A program made the position numbers and the translations under genes. Positions 43,916-53,884 of a DNA stretch of 64,000 bases are shown here, piece by piece. The notes under the pieces were generated by a model. The model made no database searches and was not told where the DNA came from. It was given only the letters and a program-made list of their open reading frames with translations. The first letter of the stretch is position 1. Each line of letters starts with the position of its first letter. The DNA lies in the NCBI RefSeq assembly GCF_006538365.1, contig NZ_BJKN01000002.1, positions 1,130,411 to 1,194,410 on the forward strand, written 5' to 3'. Origin of the DNA: Moorella sp. E308F (lineage in GTDB: Bacteria; Bacillota; DSM-521; Neomoorellales; Neomoorellaceae).

Positions 43916-44235
43916 AATGCTACCAGCACCTTAACCACCTGAGAAAGCAGGGCGGGATCAAAGCCGGGTTTTACTTCGATGCAGGTCTTGCCTATCCTGA
44001 CCAACAAGGAGTTGCCCTGAACACCAGAAGATGGCTCCCTTATTTCTACCGGCAGCCACCGATTTGAGTTTCCCGGGGAAACTACGTCCTGGTTCTTATA
44101 CTTCCGCAGCCAGTACCATAATTGTTTAGGGTTAACGTCTTCATGGGTAGCGCACCATTCTCTGACGCTTTGCCCGCTCTTCTTGTATTCGGCTATCCGG
44201 GTTTCCCATAGTGCTTGCCGTTCAGCTTTGGTCAT
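43909..44235 (-). CDS. tnpA: IS66 accessory protein TnpA
   Basis: A 108-aa IS66 Orf1 protein with an N-terminal helix-turn-helix (RIAEYKKSGQSVREWCATH, then WYWLRKYK) that probably binds the IS ends. GGAGGATTTTTTGTT precedes the start. First gene of the element. Confidence 0.9.
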   Translation of the reverse strand: MTKAERQALWETRIAEYKKSGQSVREWCATHEDVNPKQLWYWLRKYKNQDVVSPGNSNRWLPVEIREPSSGVQGNSLLVRIGKTCIEVKPGFDPALLSQVVKVLVALC

Positions 44236-44332
44236 AACAAAAAATCCTCCTCAGCTTGTGTTCTGAAGAGGATTATCCCCTATACTTGCGATTGGTGCCA
44301 AGGTGGGCTGTATTTGACGCTTACGTACGTGG

Positions 44333-44763
44333 CGGGTCCTGGCCGGCGGCTGACGGCCGGAAGGCCGGAAAAAGCGCCCGCAGCCAAAAAAACGGCGTCA
44401 TGCCCTACCACAACTAACGAGATATGGGGAGCTCACCAGCGCCCTCTCTAAGAGCGCCCTGCAAGGCAGCGGAGGAAGTGGGCGCTTGCTTTTCCGCCCT
44501 AGAGCCGGCGCGGAGCATAGCCGTGCCGGAGCAGGGGCCGGGCCACAGGCCAGGCCGGGCGGAGGCCGGCGGAGCCGTGCGCGGGCCGGGGGCCAGGGCG
44601 CCACAGGCACCCGCCGGTAGAAGTAACCTTATCCGCCACTCTAACAAAGTGAGGTAGCCGTAGATCCCTACGCGCCCCCTCTTCCGGAACGTTTTTCGAT
44701 CACGCTTTGGGATGAATGCCAACGTTTCATAAGCCAGCTTTACAAGAAAAATTCAAGAATAAA
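44333..44763. other. GC-rich stretch without a recognisable gene
   Basis: About 430 bp, strongly GC-rich between 44335 and 44620, with repeated GGCCGG/CCGGCC runs. Short frames exist on both strands but give low-complexity Pro/Ala/Arg peptides. Composition is unlike the AT-rich restriction genes next to it, which suggests a separate origin. Confidence 0.4.
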
Positions 44764-47559
44764 CTAAGGGTTGAGAGCGCTATATTTAGCAATGATATCT
44801 TTTATATCACTAATATTGTAAGAGACATCAGCAAACCATTTCCCAAAACCGCCGTGGGTGTTAACTGCCATAACCCATTCTTTGAGCGCCTCCCTCTTGG
44901 CCCGGCTCTGCTCGTTATCCTGCCCCTTAACTTCCAGCGCCAGCATATTACCATTCTTAAACCGGATAAGATAATCGGGGCGGTACTTACGGACCACACC
45001 CTTATAGATATAAAGGATTTCAAAACCGAGATGATCATTTTTGACCCAGGCATCAATCTTGTCATCATTTTCAGGCCGATCAAATTCAAAGGCCTCGCTG
45101 GCTTCCCAGGTGCTGTCAAAGACGGCATGGCTAATGTGGGATTTCCTTGTTACCTCACAAGGTTTGCTGGTATACCAGGTAATCATGTCCCCTGTAGAGC
45201 GGATAGGTTTTTCGGTATCAAACACCAACTCCAGGGATACAGTATTTTCATATTTGATGGCATCAAATATGTGCTGGATAATCTTATTCATATTAAGGGT
45301 GATCAAAATCCGCCGACGCAGCTCATGCTGGTGGTAAAGAGTGGGGATCGAAATCTTGTCGGAGTTAATAAACTGCTCCACCAGCTTTATGAGCTGAATT
45401 AAGAGAAATTCCTTATTGCCATGCCAACCGGGTTTCATCTGGTCATAGATGTCCCTGGCCGTCTCAAAAATTATTTTCTGCAGGCGAAATTTTTTGCCCA
45501 GTTCTTCAAGGTCAATCTGGGTTATTTTACTCACATCGGGTTTACCATCAATTATTGGTGCCATTTCCGCCAGAGTAGGAGTTTCTTCAGGTTTAAGTTC
45601 TAATACTTGCAGCTTACTCCAGTCCAGGCTAAGTACAGGACGAAAGACACGTTCGATACGGATTATGTTGGGCCATTTAATTTCATACTGCCTTTTTTCT
45701 GGTACCGGTTCTATGCATGTTCGCGGTTTAGGAGGTGGCGGCGGCGTGCCGTCCCCACCTTCATGGGGCATAAAGGTAAAGGGGACCCCAAAAATGTTAA
45801 CGTATTCTGGTTCAAATAGTCCCGTCTTAGGGTCAACTTCGTAGGAAGTACGTCTTAAACCTCTGCCTACTACCTGCTCACACAGGAGCTGGCTAGAAAA
45901 GGCTCTAAGACCCATAATATGGGTTACAGTTTTGGCATCTCATCCCTCCGACAACATGGCAACAGCAATTACATTCTGGATTTTCTCACCCGGCTTCCCT
46001 ACCTTGCCTACCGTATCCACCATTTGCCTTAAAAGTTCAGCCTGGTCTTTCTTAGAAACCTTTTTTTGTTTTCCTTCATTTTCTTCTTCATCAAATAACA
46101 GTGATGCTGTATCCTCCAAATCAACTCTGCTCTCGGCTTCCTCTAATATCTTCGAATCAATACGCAGAGTCTTATCTGGGGCTTTCAATTCATCAATTTT
46201 GATTTTCCCCTGGTTAAAAGTATATTCAATACGCGCGGCAGTTTCCGTCCGATTACAAACGGTTATCATTACCGGTGGCGTTTTTATACCCGCCTGCTGC
46301 CACAGTTTATATGTCTCCAGCCAATCCAAACCAAGAAAATAATAAGCATTGGTGACCAGATCCGGGAGGGGTTCCTCCGGATTTGCTTTGCGATTTAAAT
46401 CATCCTTGACCTCATCGTCCATATAGATATGGTAAAAGCGAGATCTCAAATCTTTGGTTAACGTCCCATCATCCCTTATTACCACCCGGGGTGTCTTTAC
46501 TAACCCTGATTCGATTGCATCATTAAGGCCAAAATCAGAGACAATCCAACTAAAGAGTGCTTCTTCATAGTTCTTTTTCCCTGAAGGAGAGAAGGGAGTA
46601 GCGGAAAAGTCAAAGCAATAGAGGATGCCCCTTTTCCTGTGGATACGATCTAACCCTTCGACCCAGAGGGTAGCACGTTCTAGTTCATCTTTACTAACTC
46701 CTTTTATTTTTGATTCTGCCGGCACGCGCCAGGCATGATGGGCTTCATCATTAATAACGATAATATTCCTGGCGGTGGCCATATCGCCCAGAACCCGGCG
46801 GGTAAAGGCTTCATCGCTCTCCGGTCCTTTTTTTATTACTTTGGGACCAGCGTTCTCATCTATCGGCTTCATCATATGCCAGTTGATTATCATTATTTTC
46901 CCCTGGCGCAGTTTATCAAAAAGCGAAGATGGAACTATGTTAAATTCCTGGTAATAATTATGTGGATCTGCCGGATTGAGGACCTGGAGCCTGCTTTTTA
47001 CCGTCAGGCCAGGTGCAACTATCAAGACATTCTTTGAAAAACGTGTATCCTGGGGATAGGTTACTTTATTCAATACCTGCCAGGCGATCAGCATGGCCAT
47101 GACGATAGTTTTTCCTGAGCCCGTAGCCATCTTGGAACATAACCGGCGGAATTCCCCGCCATCGCCTGGTATCTCGATGCCCTGTTTACTGGCTGCAGGG
47201 GCTTCAATTAGCCAGATCAATGTTTCAATGGCCTCTAGCTGGCAGAAGAAAAATCGTTGGTGTTGTCGTTCTTCGGGATCGTGCCAGTGTTCTAAAAGCT
47301 TCCTGGTGATACCCGTTACCCCGGGATACCCTTGTTCCCGCCATTCATCTACCCTGGGACGGATTTTATTTACCAGAGGTAGTTCAATAAAGATACCCGG
47401 GTCATCAAAGGATTTAGAGGCGCGAGAAGCTACGATATAGCCTGCCGGCCGCCGTCCTTCTTTAAGGATAAATTCTCTTTTTTCGCGGTTGTAACTCCAA
47501 TGTCGGGTTGGTTTTTCATAAGGGCTGTTGATAATTAATTTGTCTATTGTAGCAGCCAT
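44764..47559 (-). pseudogene. res: Type III restriction enzyme Res subunit, interrupted by a nonsense codon
   Basis: A superfamily 2 helicase-endonuclease of about 930 codons. Motif I is MATGSGKTIVMAMLIAW, motif II INDEAHHAW, motif III DFSATPFS. The reading stops at TGA (45937-45939) in AMLSEG-stop-DAKTVTHIMGLRAF, exactly where relatives have Trp (SEGWDAKT); TGG to TGA is one base change. Motif VI (VVGRGLRR) and the C-terminal nuclease region (LALEVKGQDN) continue in the same frame downstream. Two separate products would be a helicase without motif VI and a nuclease fragment from 45915, so restriction is probably lost. Paired with mod upstream, with a one-base overlap. Confidence 0.9.
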
Positions 47560-49919
47560 TATTTCACCTCCAGGACCTTTAAGGATTCAATGCCCCGGTC
47601 ATCGATGATCTTGACTGCTACCCGCCGGTGTTTTCCTGGAGTAAAAGGAAGGGACACAGTACCGTGGTACTGTTCAATTAAATCTTCATCAATCTGGGCC
47701 TTCAAGTTCTTGGCCAACTTATTCCAACCATCCTTTTCGCCAGCCATTGGAAAAAATACTTGTTTAGGATAGAGGCTTCTCCCATCATAGTCAGTATCAA
47801 GCATCCACATAGCAATTTTTGAGGTGTCACCGGATTCAATTTGTCCAGTTTTAGGATTGTAATAGTCGAATCCGTGAACTTCTACAATATATTTTCCTTT
47901 TGTTTTACGTATTGAAATATCTGGTTGGCCAATTAACCAGAATGACTGATTGCTTGCGCGTTTCTTTTTTAAATCTGCTGTCAAAAGATCGGCATTCATC
48001 TGTACTTTAAGGAGCGTAACTCCAGGCCAGTTTAATTCGTCAATATCTTTGGCTGCTTCGGGGTCAAACTGGAAGGCTGCAAATACAATTAATTTCGGCC
48101 TGGGTACCAGCCTCTGTGCTTCTTCGATAGCCAGCTCCACCTGGCGCTGTTCCAGGGGCGCGTATTCAGGGCCAAAAGACACCACTACCCGTTTGGGTTC
48201 ATCTTCTTTAGTTTCCCCGTCGGCATGAAGCCACCTAGTGCCTGGCAGGGGTTCGAGCCTGGCAAATTCAATACACTGACCTCCTTTACCACGGATACCT
48301 GTTTTTAAAAGCTCAGCCCGCCATTCTGCCTGCCGCAGGGTCTCGCCAGAACGAGAAATGGAGGCGTCGACGATCCCTGCTTCGCGTTCGACATCTTCCA
48401 GGGATTTAACCACAGGCGCCGGCACCGCCTCGACAGTAAAGGGGCCGGTGATCCGTTTCTTCTTACGGTCTATGTAAGGTTGGTCATAAAGAATCTCCTC
48501 AGCCGGGGGTTCGTTATTGGCGATTGATTTCAAGGTGATATGGGGGACGGTCTTGTACTTAAACCCGCCGCTCACTCCCTCTTCCGAGTGAGCCAGCTCA
48601 TAGTAGTCAAAAACGGCAGTCATCAGGCGCTGTTTGGCCAGGGCAATAGCTACCCGAGAAGTGTCACAGGTGATCCAGCGCCTGCCCCATTGCTCAGCGA
48701 CATAAGCAGTAGTACCGCTACCGCAGGTAGGGTCAAATACCAAGTCGCCTGGATCGGTTGTCATGAGGAGGCAGCGTTCTATAACCTTTTTGTTTGTTTG
48801 AACTACAAAGACTATTTCGGATTCCCCCATAAGATCCTGCCATATATTAGATAAAGTAGAGTATGGAAAATCATCAAAAAAATGAATATAGCGCAAAGAA
48901 TTTTTTGTAGGAAGTAATCTTCCAGCCTTAGCCAACAACTTTAATCCTTCTAAATTTGTCCTCCAACCCGCATTTGGTCGTGGCAACCATTTTTTGCCAT
49001 TATACTCAAATGGTTGAGTTGTACTAATTGAACCGCTGCGAGAATGAAGGTCTGTACTTTTAAAAACCTTGGCACCTTCTGGTAAAGGTAAAATTCCAAG
49101 CAATTCTTCCTTCTTTAAAGTTCGATAGCTACCATCAGGTAGTAAAATTTGCCTAAACTCTGTTTCATCCAAGCCAATTCTTTTAGGAATAAAAAGCGGA
49201 TTGAATTTTATTTTAGTAATATCTTTAGCATACCATAAGATAAAATCACAAATTGTAGGTACAGTTGAACTCGTCTGGCTTCCAGATTTCCTAAAAATAA
49301 TAGTTGTGCAATAATTCCCTCTTCCAAACACCTCATCCATTAAACACCGAACCAAATGCACATTCTCGTCACCAATCTGCACAAAGCAGCTCCCGCTCTC
49401 TGTTAGTAATTCTTTGGCTAATAGTAATCGGTCGCGTAAGTAAGTCAGGTAAGAATGGATGCCTAATTCCCAGGTATCGCGGAAAGCACGGATCATTTCT
49501 GGTTCGGACGTTAAATCCTCGTCTTTTCCGTCTTTTACATCCCGTTTATTAATAAAAGGCTGGAAATTAGAACTATACTTGACCCCATAGGGCGGGTCAA
49601 TATATATCATCTGCACCTTGCCGGCCATGCCTTCTTTTTCTAATAGGGAATTCATTACTAAAAGAGAATCGCCGGCAATGAGACGGTTGCTCCAGTTCTG
49701 GTCGTGTTTATAAAAGTCTATCGCCTCTCGTAAAGGTAAAACATTCTCCGGTTTTTCAAATAAGCTAATCTGATGATATTCTTCTTTTTGATAGGTATCC
49801 TTACAAACATGGCGAATAATAGTCATAGGGTCAATTCGTTCGTGAACATGAAGGGAGACGGTATCTACCTCGAAACTTGTTCTTTCTGCTTTACCACTCC
49901 ATTGTAATTGGGGATCCAT
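47559..49919 (-). CDS. mod: Type III DNA methyltransferase Mod (downstream in-frame part)
   Basis: Adenine-specific beta-class methyltransferase of a type III system, 786 aa from the ATG at 49919. Motif IV is IYIDPPYGVKYSS near residue 105, and motif I is VFDPTCGSGTTAYVAEQWG near 395. The target recognition region lies between them and the C-terminal Res-interaction part follows. The true gene starts at 50065, with a frameshift in between. Reinitiation at 49919 would give a protein lacking about 45 residues but with all catalytic motifs, so some methylation could survive. Confidence 0.9.
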   Translation of the reverse strand: MDPQLQWSGKAERTSFEVDTVSLHVHERIDPMTIIRHVCKDTYQKEEYHQISLFEKPENVLPLREAIDFYKHDQNWSNRLIAGDSLLVMNSLLEKEGMAGKVQMIYIDPPYGVKYSSNFQPFINKRDVKDGKDEDLTSEPEMIRAFRDTWELGIHSYLTYLRDRLLLAKELLTESGSCFVQIGDENVHLVRCLMDEVFGRGNYCTTIIFRKSGSQTSSTVPTICDFILWYAKDITKIKFNPLFIPKRIGLDETEFRQILLPDGSYRTLKKEELLGILPLPEGAKVFKSTDLHSRSGSISTTQPFEYNGKKWLPRPNAGWRTNLEGLKLLAKAGRLLPTKNSLRYIHFFDDFPYSTLSNIWQDLMGESEIVFVVQTNKKVIERCLLMTTDPGDLVFDPTCGSGTTAYVAEQWGRRWITCDTSRVAIALAKQRLMTAVFDYYELAHSEEGVSGGFKYKTVPHITLKSIANNEPPAEEILYDQPYIDRKKKRITGPFTVEAVPAPVVKSLEDVEREAGIVDASISRSGETLRQAEWRAELLKTGIRGKGGQCIEFARLEPLPGTRWLHADGETKEDEPKRVVVSFGPEYAPLEQRQVELAIEEAQRLVPRPKLIVFAAFQFDPEAAKDIDELNWPGVTLLKVQMNADLLTADLKKKRASNQSFWLIGQPDISIRKTKGKYIVEVHGFDYYNPKTGQIESGDTSKIAMWMLDTDYDGRSLYPKQVFFPMAGEKDGWNKLAKNLKAQIDEDLIEQYHGTVSLPFTPGKHRRVAVKIIDDRGIESLKVLEVK

Positions 49920-49996
49920 ATAAGGATCATACTGATATTCTTTTTTTGGAGCATCTTTATCTGTCTCAGGCGTAACTAAACCTACCGGGGGATTGT

Positions 49997-50065
49997 TTAG
50001 TCTTTTTTCTCTGGATAAAGATATTGCTCAAGAATTTCTTTTTCTTTACTTTTTTTCTTAGCCAT
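49997..50065 (-). pseudogene. Frameshifted 5' end of mod
   Basis: ATG at 50065 reads MAKKKSKEKEILEQYLYP then EKKD and stops. One more A in the six-A run (50003-50008) would continue KRLNNPPVGLVTPETD and join the mod frame at YQYDPYMDPQ. GGGGTGATTCTAT lies upstream. The lesion is a one-base loss in a homopolymer. Confidence 0.85.
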
Positions 50066-50333
50066 ATAGAATCACCCCAGTCAAATTATCGCCAAGTATA
50101 CTTTTTTAACCTTGCCAAAAACCTGGTACCCTATTAAACAACGGTTAGAGAAATAGTCGGTAAAAAATTATAGGATTTGATTCCAGTTAGTTATTCTTTA
50201 CATTCTTTCTTCCTGGCTCAAATTCACCTTTACACCATCTTATAAAATTCCAGGGATGTAAAAGATAAGTATGTGCTGTTTTATTGCTTAAAAGCCCTTA
50301 ATCTATTTTTTATCTTTAGCTTAAACTGAAAAA
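50066..50333. other. AT-rich spacer upstream of mod
   Basis: About 270 bp of AT-rich sequence without a gene, between the HNH gene and mod. It presumably contains the mod promoter; I cannot point to a clear box. Confidence 0.4.
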
Positions 50334-51167
50334 TTACATATTTACTTCATCGCTTATCTCCCTTCTCAACTTCTCCCTATCAGCTGCCAGATCCAAAACA
50401 TGCATCTTACGGTGGCAGTTGGGACAAAGGGCGACGGTGTTATTTATGGTATCTTCCCCGCCGCGGGAAAGCCAGACAATATGGTGAACTTCTAAAAAGG
50501 GTTCTCCGTCTGGGTTTAAAAAAGGCGCGGGTTGATGGCAGAGTTGACATCTCCCATTTGCCCGTCGCCGGGCGTATTCAGCTACATAGGGGTTGCGTTC
50601 ATAGGTGGTTGTGGTTACTTTTCTTGAGGCTGCTTCGGGACGGGAGAACTGGATGCGGCGCTGAAGTTCTTTCTCATCCAGTTTTCTGGCCTGTTTTGCT
50701 TTTTCTTCCTGTGTTTTGTATATAATTTCTGCAGGGATAGCTACGGTAGCTGCCGCATCTACTAGCCTTAAAGGGAAAATCCATACGTTACGCAGGTTAC
50801 CATCAGCATCTGTTTGACGTTCCTGATAGGGTTCTCCAGCTAATTCTACCTGACCGATGTATGTATATTGTCCTGGTACAAATACCTCAAAAAGGTGGAC
50901 TTCTACTCCACTATAACGTGATTCGGCCAGGGTTTTATTCTGCATAAAATTTAGATCTTGATCACCCCGCTTACCCATGCCTGTATAGTGGAATATATCC
51001 CCTATCCAGCGGTCTTCATAGATGGAGCGGGTATGATCGGATACAATGACTAAAGTATTGGTTTGGTGGGAGCGCCGCATGCCACCCTGACGACTGCAGC
51101 GAAATATTTCTGTTAGGCGCTGGTTATCGATGGTGTCACCGGGTTTTAGGCCCGGGTTAAAACTCAT
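50334..51167 (-). CDS. SRA-like/HNH endonuclease (type IV restriction candidate)
   Basis: A 277-aa protein. Residues 1-140 look like the ScoMcrA-type SRA/PUA-like domain (GDTIDNQRLTEIFRCSRQGG, DRWIGDIFHYTGMG). Residues about 195-265 are an HNH nuclease with CQLC, EVHHIVWLSRGGED and LCPNCHRKMH, so both zinc knuckle and catalytic His are intact. Such enzymes cut DNA carrying modified bases or phosphorothioates. Position between mod and mutT in a defence region fits a modification-dependent restriction role; the recognised modification is unknown. Confidence 0.85.
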   Translation of the reverse strand: MSFNPGLKPGDTIDNQRLTEIFRCSRQGGMRRSHQTNTLVIVSDHTRSIYEDRWIGDIFHYTGMGKRGDQDLNFMQNKTLAESRYSGVEVHLFEVFVPGQYTYIGQVELAGEPYQERQTDADGNLRNVWIFPLRLVDAAATVAIPAEIIYKTQEEKAKQARKLDEKELQRRIQFSRPEAASRKVTTTTYERNPYVAEYARRRANGRCQLCHQPAPFLNPDGEPFLEVHHIVWLSRGGEDTINNTVALCPNCHRKMHVLDLAADREKLRREISDEVNM

Positions 51168-51292
51168 CTTCCCTCACCTTGCTTTACTATTCCAATTTCT
51201 CCAATTCGCCCTCTTTCTAAATTTTCCTGCTTATTGCTGCATCCTCGCCCAATATAAAAACCGCCAGACGATTTACCTGGTGATTTTTATAT

Positions 51293-51727
51293 TTAGTGTA
51301 TGGCAATCAGTTTTAACAGCCTGCCCACTATCTCTAAATCCGCCGGGACAAAGTCATACTCCGGTAAATCTTTGATTGGCACCCAGCGGTAGTCCTCGCA
51401 TTCTATGGCTTCCGGTTCTCTAGAGGCAGGGGTCAGCCTGGCCAAATAGGCTATAAGCTGCATTTTACCCCAGGGATACTGATAAGTGAGGGCGTGAAAA
51501 ATATCTATTACCTCTACTTCTATCCCCAGCTCTTCTTTAAGCTCGCGGATCAGGCAGTCTTTAGGTTTTTCCTTTGGCTCTACTTTACCCCCGGGGAATT
51601 CCCATTTGCCTTCAAAGCGATCGCCTTTTTTCCTCTGGGTAATCAGGACCATACCCTCGTTAAAAATTACGCCTGCTGTTACTAAGGTTGGGAGGGTTGG
51701 GTGGTCGGATTCTGGTGATATGCTCAT
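51293..51727 (-). CDS. Nudix hydrolase, MutT-like
   Basis: A 144-aa protein with a complete Nudix box, GGKVEPKEKPKDCLIRELKE followed by ELGIEV, and the MutT-like N-terminus VTAGVIFNEGMVLITQR. It probably hydrolyses 8-oxo-dGTP or another modified nucleotide. It lies 21 nt downstream of the DUF4268 gene and upstream of the HNH nuclease; within a defence region it may serve the nuclease or be a passenger. Confidence 0.9.
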   Translation of the reverse strand: MSISPESDHPTLPTLVTAGVIFNEGMVLITQRKKGDRFEGKWEFPGGKVEPKEKPKDCLIRELKEELGIEVEVIDIFHALTYQYPWGKMQLIAYLARLTPASREPEAIECEDYRWVPIKDLPEYDFVPADLEIVGRLLKLIAIH

Positions 51728-51748
51728 GATGATACCCCTGTAATAAAG

Positions 51749-52684
51749 TTAAAGCACTTTAATCCGTTTACCAAATACATCTCTAAATTTAATCAGGTTT
51801 GTTATGGCCCAATCTTGAAGTTCTTTTAATTCTTCTTCGTCGGCATCAATGTTCCCATCCCGTATAATTGCAATCCTGCAGGCCCGGGCATTTTCTAACC
51901 TTTCCCAGCTCAAGGTCATACCTAATTCCCTTTCGATATCATCCTTCTGGGCATAAAGCAGGTCAAAAAATTGCTCGTTTTTATCTTTATCGCCAGTGTC
52001 TATATATAGCTCTATGCCAAACCGTTTCTTTGACTTAAAAGATGCCGAATACGCGAAGCCGCTCCTCCCGGCGCTAATATTGAACCAGTTCTGGGGTAGT
52101 CCTTTTTTGGCGTTAGTCAAACCCGGCGCCTGTTTTTTTATTTTTTCCAAGAAGGCTGTCCAAAAGGTCTGGTAGGCTTCGCCCCTGGGGCTGGTGGCTC
52201 TGGAACTGGCGACGCTTTTTTGCCATTCGTTAGGCTGGGATACTAACCTGAACAGGGGAGCGGGTCGGGAATTGTCTATACGTACCAGCTTTATCTCTAT
52301 GCCAAAAAAGGCCTGATCTTCACCAGTGTTTTCGTTTAACCAGTCCAGGGCCTGGCGGTGTTCTTCGCGAAACTGTGGTGATATCCATATTACTATCTTG
52401 GCCTCACGGCCGGCAGTGTAGGTAAGCAATTGGCCTAAATGGGTGTGATCGGTGGGTTCGAGCTGGTTTTCGATAATTACCGTGTGCCCTGAACTCAGGT
52501 CCTTTCCTACCAGGTCGACGGCAAAGGGTCCTACCGCGCCTTCGCGCTCCGTTATTTCGATATCGAGCCCCAGCACTTGATTTAGTTGGTCGATATTATC
52601 TTTTAGCCAGGGGGTGAATTCCTTTGCTTCCTTAGTCCAAACCTGGCGAAGATCCACTTCAGTAAGGGTGCCGAGTTCCGCCAT
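51749..52684 (-). CDS. DUF4268 protein with nuclease-like N-terminus
   Basis: A 311-aa protein. The N-terminal half has a PD-(D/E)XK-like core (GPFAVDLVGKDLSSG, then VIIENQLEPTDHTHLGQLL), in which Asp and Glu-Asn-Gln are the likely active residues. The C-terminal half (about 170-310) is DUF4268. Members occur in defence islands and are thought to bind or cut DNA. GGAGGGAAAGTATAT precedes the ATG. First gene of a run with mutT and the HNH nuclease. Confidence 0.85.
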   Translation of the reverse strand: MAELGTLTEVDLRQVWTKEAKEFTPWLKDNIDQLNQVLGLDIEITEREGAVGPFAVDLVGKDLSSGHTVIIENQLEPTDHTHLGQLLTYTAGREAKIVIWISPQFREEHRQALDWLNENTGEDQAFFGIEIKLVRIDNSRPAPLFRLVSQPNEWQKSVASSRATSPRGEAYQTFWTAFLEKIKKQAPGLTNAKKGLPQNWFNISAGRSGFAYSASFKSKKRFGIELYIDTGDKDKNEQFFDLLYAQKDDIERELGMTLSWERLENARACRIAIIRDGNIDADEEELKELQDWAITNLIKFRDVFGKRIKVL

Positions 52685-52731
52685 ATATACTTTCCCTCCG
52701 TGATAATCTTTCTTACCCTGGAATTATACCT

Positions 52732-53609
52732 TCACGGCCGACATACCTTGCACGGCTGGTAGCCGGCGTTTATGGCCTCTTCTCTGCTGTTAAACTCTAC
52801 GCGGGCTTATCTCCTTGGCCCACTGGCAGTCGGGGTGGTGGAATTTTTTTAAGTTGGAGTTGCCTATATACTTCGTTGCGCTTCCGGTGTCACCCCCGGT
52901 AGTCGGTGCGAGAGCGGGCGCAGTCACGGCCGCACCCCCATATACCCTTGCCCGCCTGTCGGGCCTCCCTTTGGAGCTTGACGAAAAGGTCGGCGTATTT
53001 GACGTTGAGCGGGACGGTCATCACTTTGGCGTAGCCGTTCAGAAGTAGCTTGGCATTATACATCTTGGCCCGGACTTCATCTTCGCTGTCGTTTGCCAGC
53101 TTTTCCAGCTACACGTAAGCCAGAAGCCGGCCGTACTTGTCCCGCTCGCCTACGTCCAGCTCCAGGTAGACCTGCCTGCCGGCCAGCCGCTTCTGGGTGT
53201 AGGCTAGGGCCTCCTCCCCGTAAGGCTCCTCTTTAATTCCCAGGTCCGGGTGGGCGCTCTCGGGCGTGTTGACGTCGATCAACCTCACTTTTTCTTTCTT
53301 GCCATTGATTTGGACATGCAGGGTGTCACCGTCGACCACTTCTGTAACCGTAGCTGGGATTAACTTTATTTGCCCGGTGTCCTGGTTATTGGTTTTTGGC
53401 TGTTGCTCTGAATCTTGTTGGCTGTTAGTGGAATTTTGGGTGTCAGTAATTTTATTACTATTCACCGTGCCCTGCTGGGCAGGGAAAACGCTCGGACTGC
53501 TGCTGCACGCGGTTAGAATGGCTGCTAAAAAAAGAAGCAGTAAAAGCCAGAATAATAAGGCCGGCACACGGCGCCTTAATCCTGGCTTTATCTTTAAACT
53601 CAGATTCAA
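52732..53609 (-). pseudogene. Secreted thermonuclease-like lipoprotein, degraded
   Basis: Staphylococcal nuclease-like gene with a lipoprotein signal (LLLLFLAAILTAC) and a Ser/Thr/Gln-rich linker. The SNase core includes VVDGDTLHVQI, VRLIDVNTPE and ERDKYGRLLAYV. At AYV the Trp codon of the family's YVWLE is TAG. The frame then continues LEKLANDSEDEVRAKMYNAK to GIWGCG, shifts, reads KFHHPDCQWAKEISP (an Ada-type Cys metal-binding domain) and shifts again before VEFNSREEAINAGYQPCKVC. Three lesions mean the gene is dead, but a truncated lipoprotein could still be made. Confidence 0.85.
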
Positions 53610-53775
53610 AATCTCTTTCCCCTCATTCGGCCAGGAGCTATCCCTGGTAAACCACGGTAAACGCGGCCAATTTTTATTTTTAGTGCAGGATGTCCAGGGT
53701 TTTATTCAACCTTACTGCTTTATAGCTTTCGCACCAAACAAGGGGCCATTGCTGAAGGTTTTTAGTGAGACCTGT

Positions 53776-53868
53776 TTAGACACGGCCGGCCATTGTAAGG
53801 TTTACTGCTTTCTCTTTTTTTGATAATAATTCTACGGTTTCCTGGAATATCCTGCTGCCGGGATCCAT
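53776..53868 (-). CDS. Possible 30-aa peptide after herA
   Basis: ATG at 53868, 17 nt past the HerA-like stop, encodes MDPGSRIFQETVELLSKKEK and ten more residues. The codon pattern looks protein-like, but no ribosome site is clear and I know no homologue. It may be the end of a decayed gene, since the frame continues after its stop with plausible coding. Confidence 0.25.
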   Translation of the reverse strand: MDPGSRIFQETVELLSKKEKAVNLTMAGRV

Positions 53869-53884
53869 TTCTTGTTTAAGGTCA

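Larger units (their letters stand above)
41825..44324 (-). mobile_element. IS66-family insertion sequence, complete
   Basis: A 2500-bp element with imperfect terminal inverted repeats of about 28 bp, both beginning GTAAGCGT. It carries tnpA, tnpB and tnpC in the standard order. An exact 8-bp target duplication GTACGTGG (41817-41824 and 44325-44332) shows a clean, probably recent insertion. Confidence 0.95.

Noticed and set aside
45937-45939. UGA in the Res gene as another selenocysteine codon
   Set aside because: The conserved residue there is Trp (SEGWDAKT), not Cys, and no redox motif surrounds it; a nonsense change is simpler.
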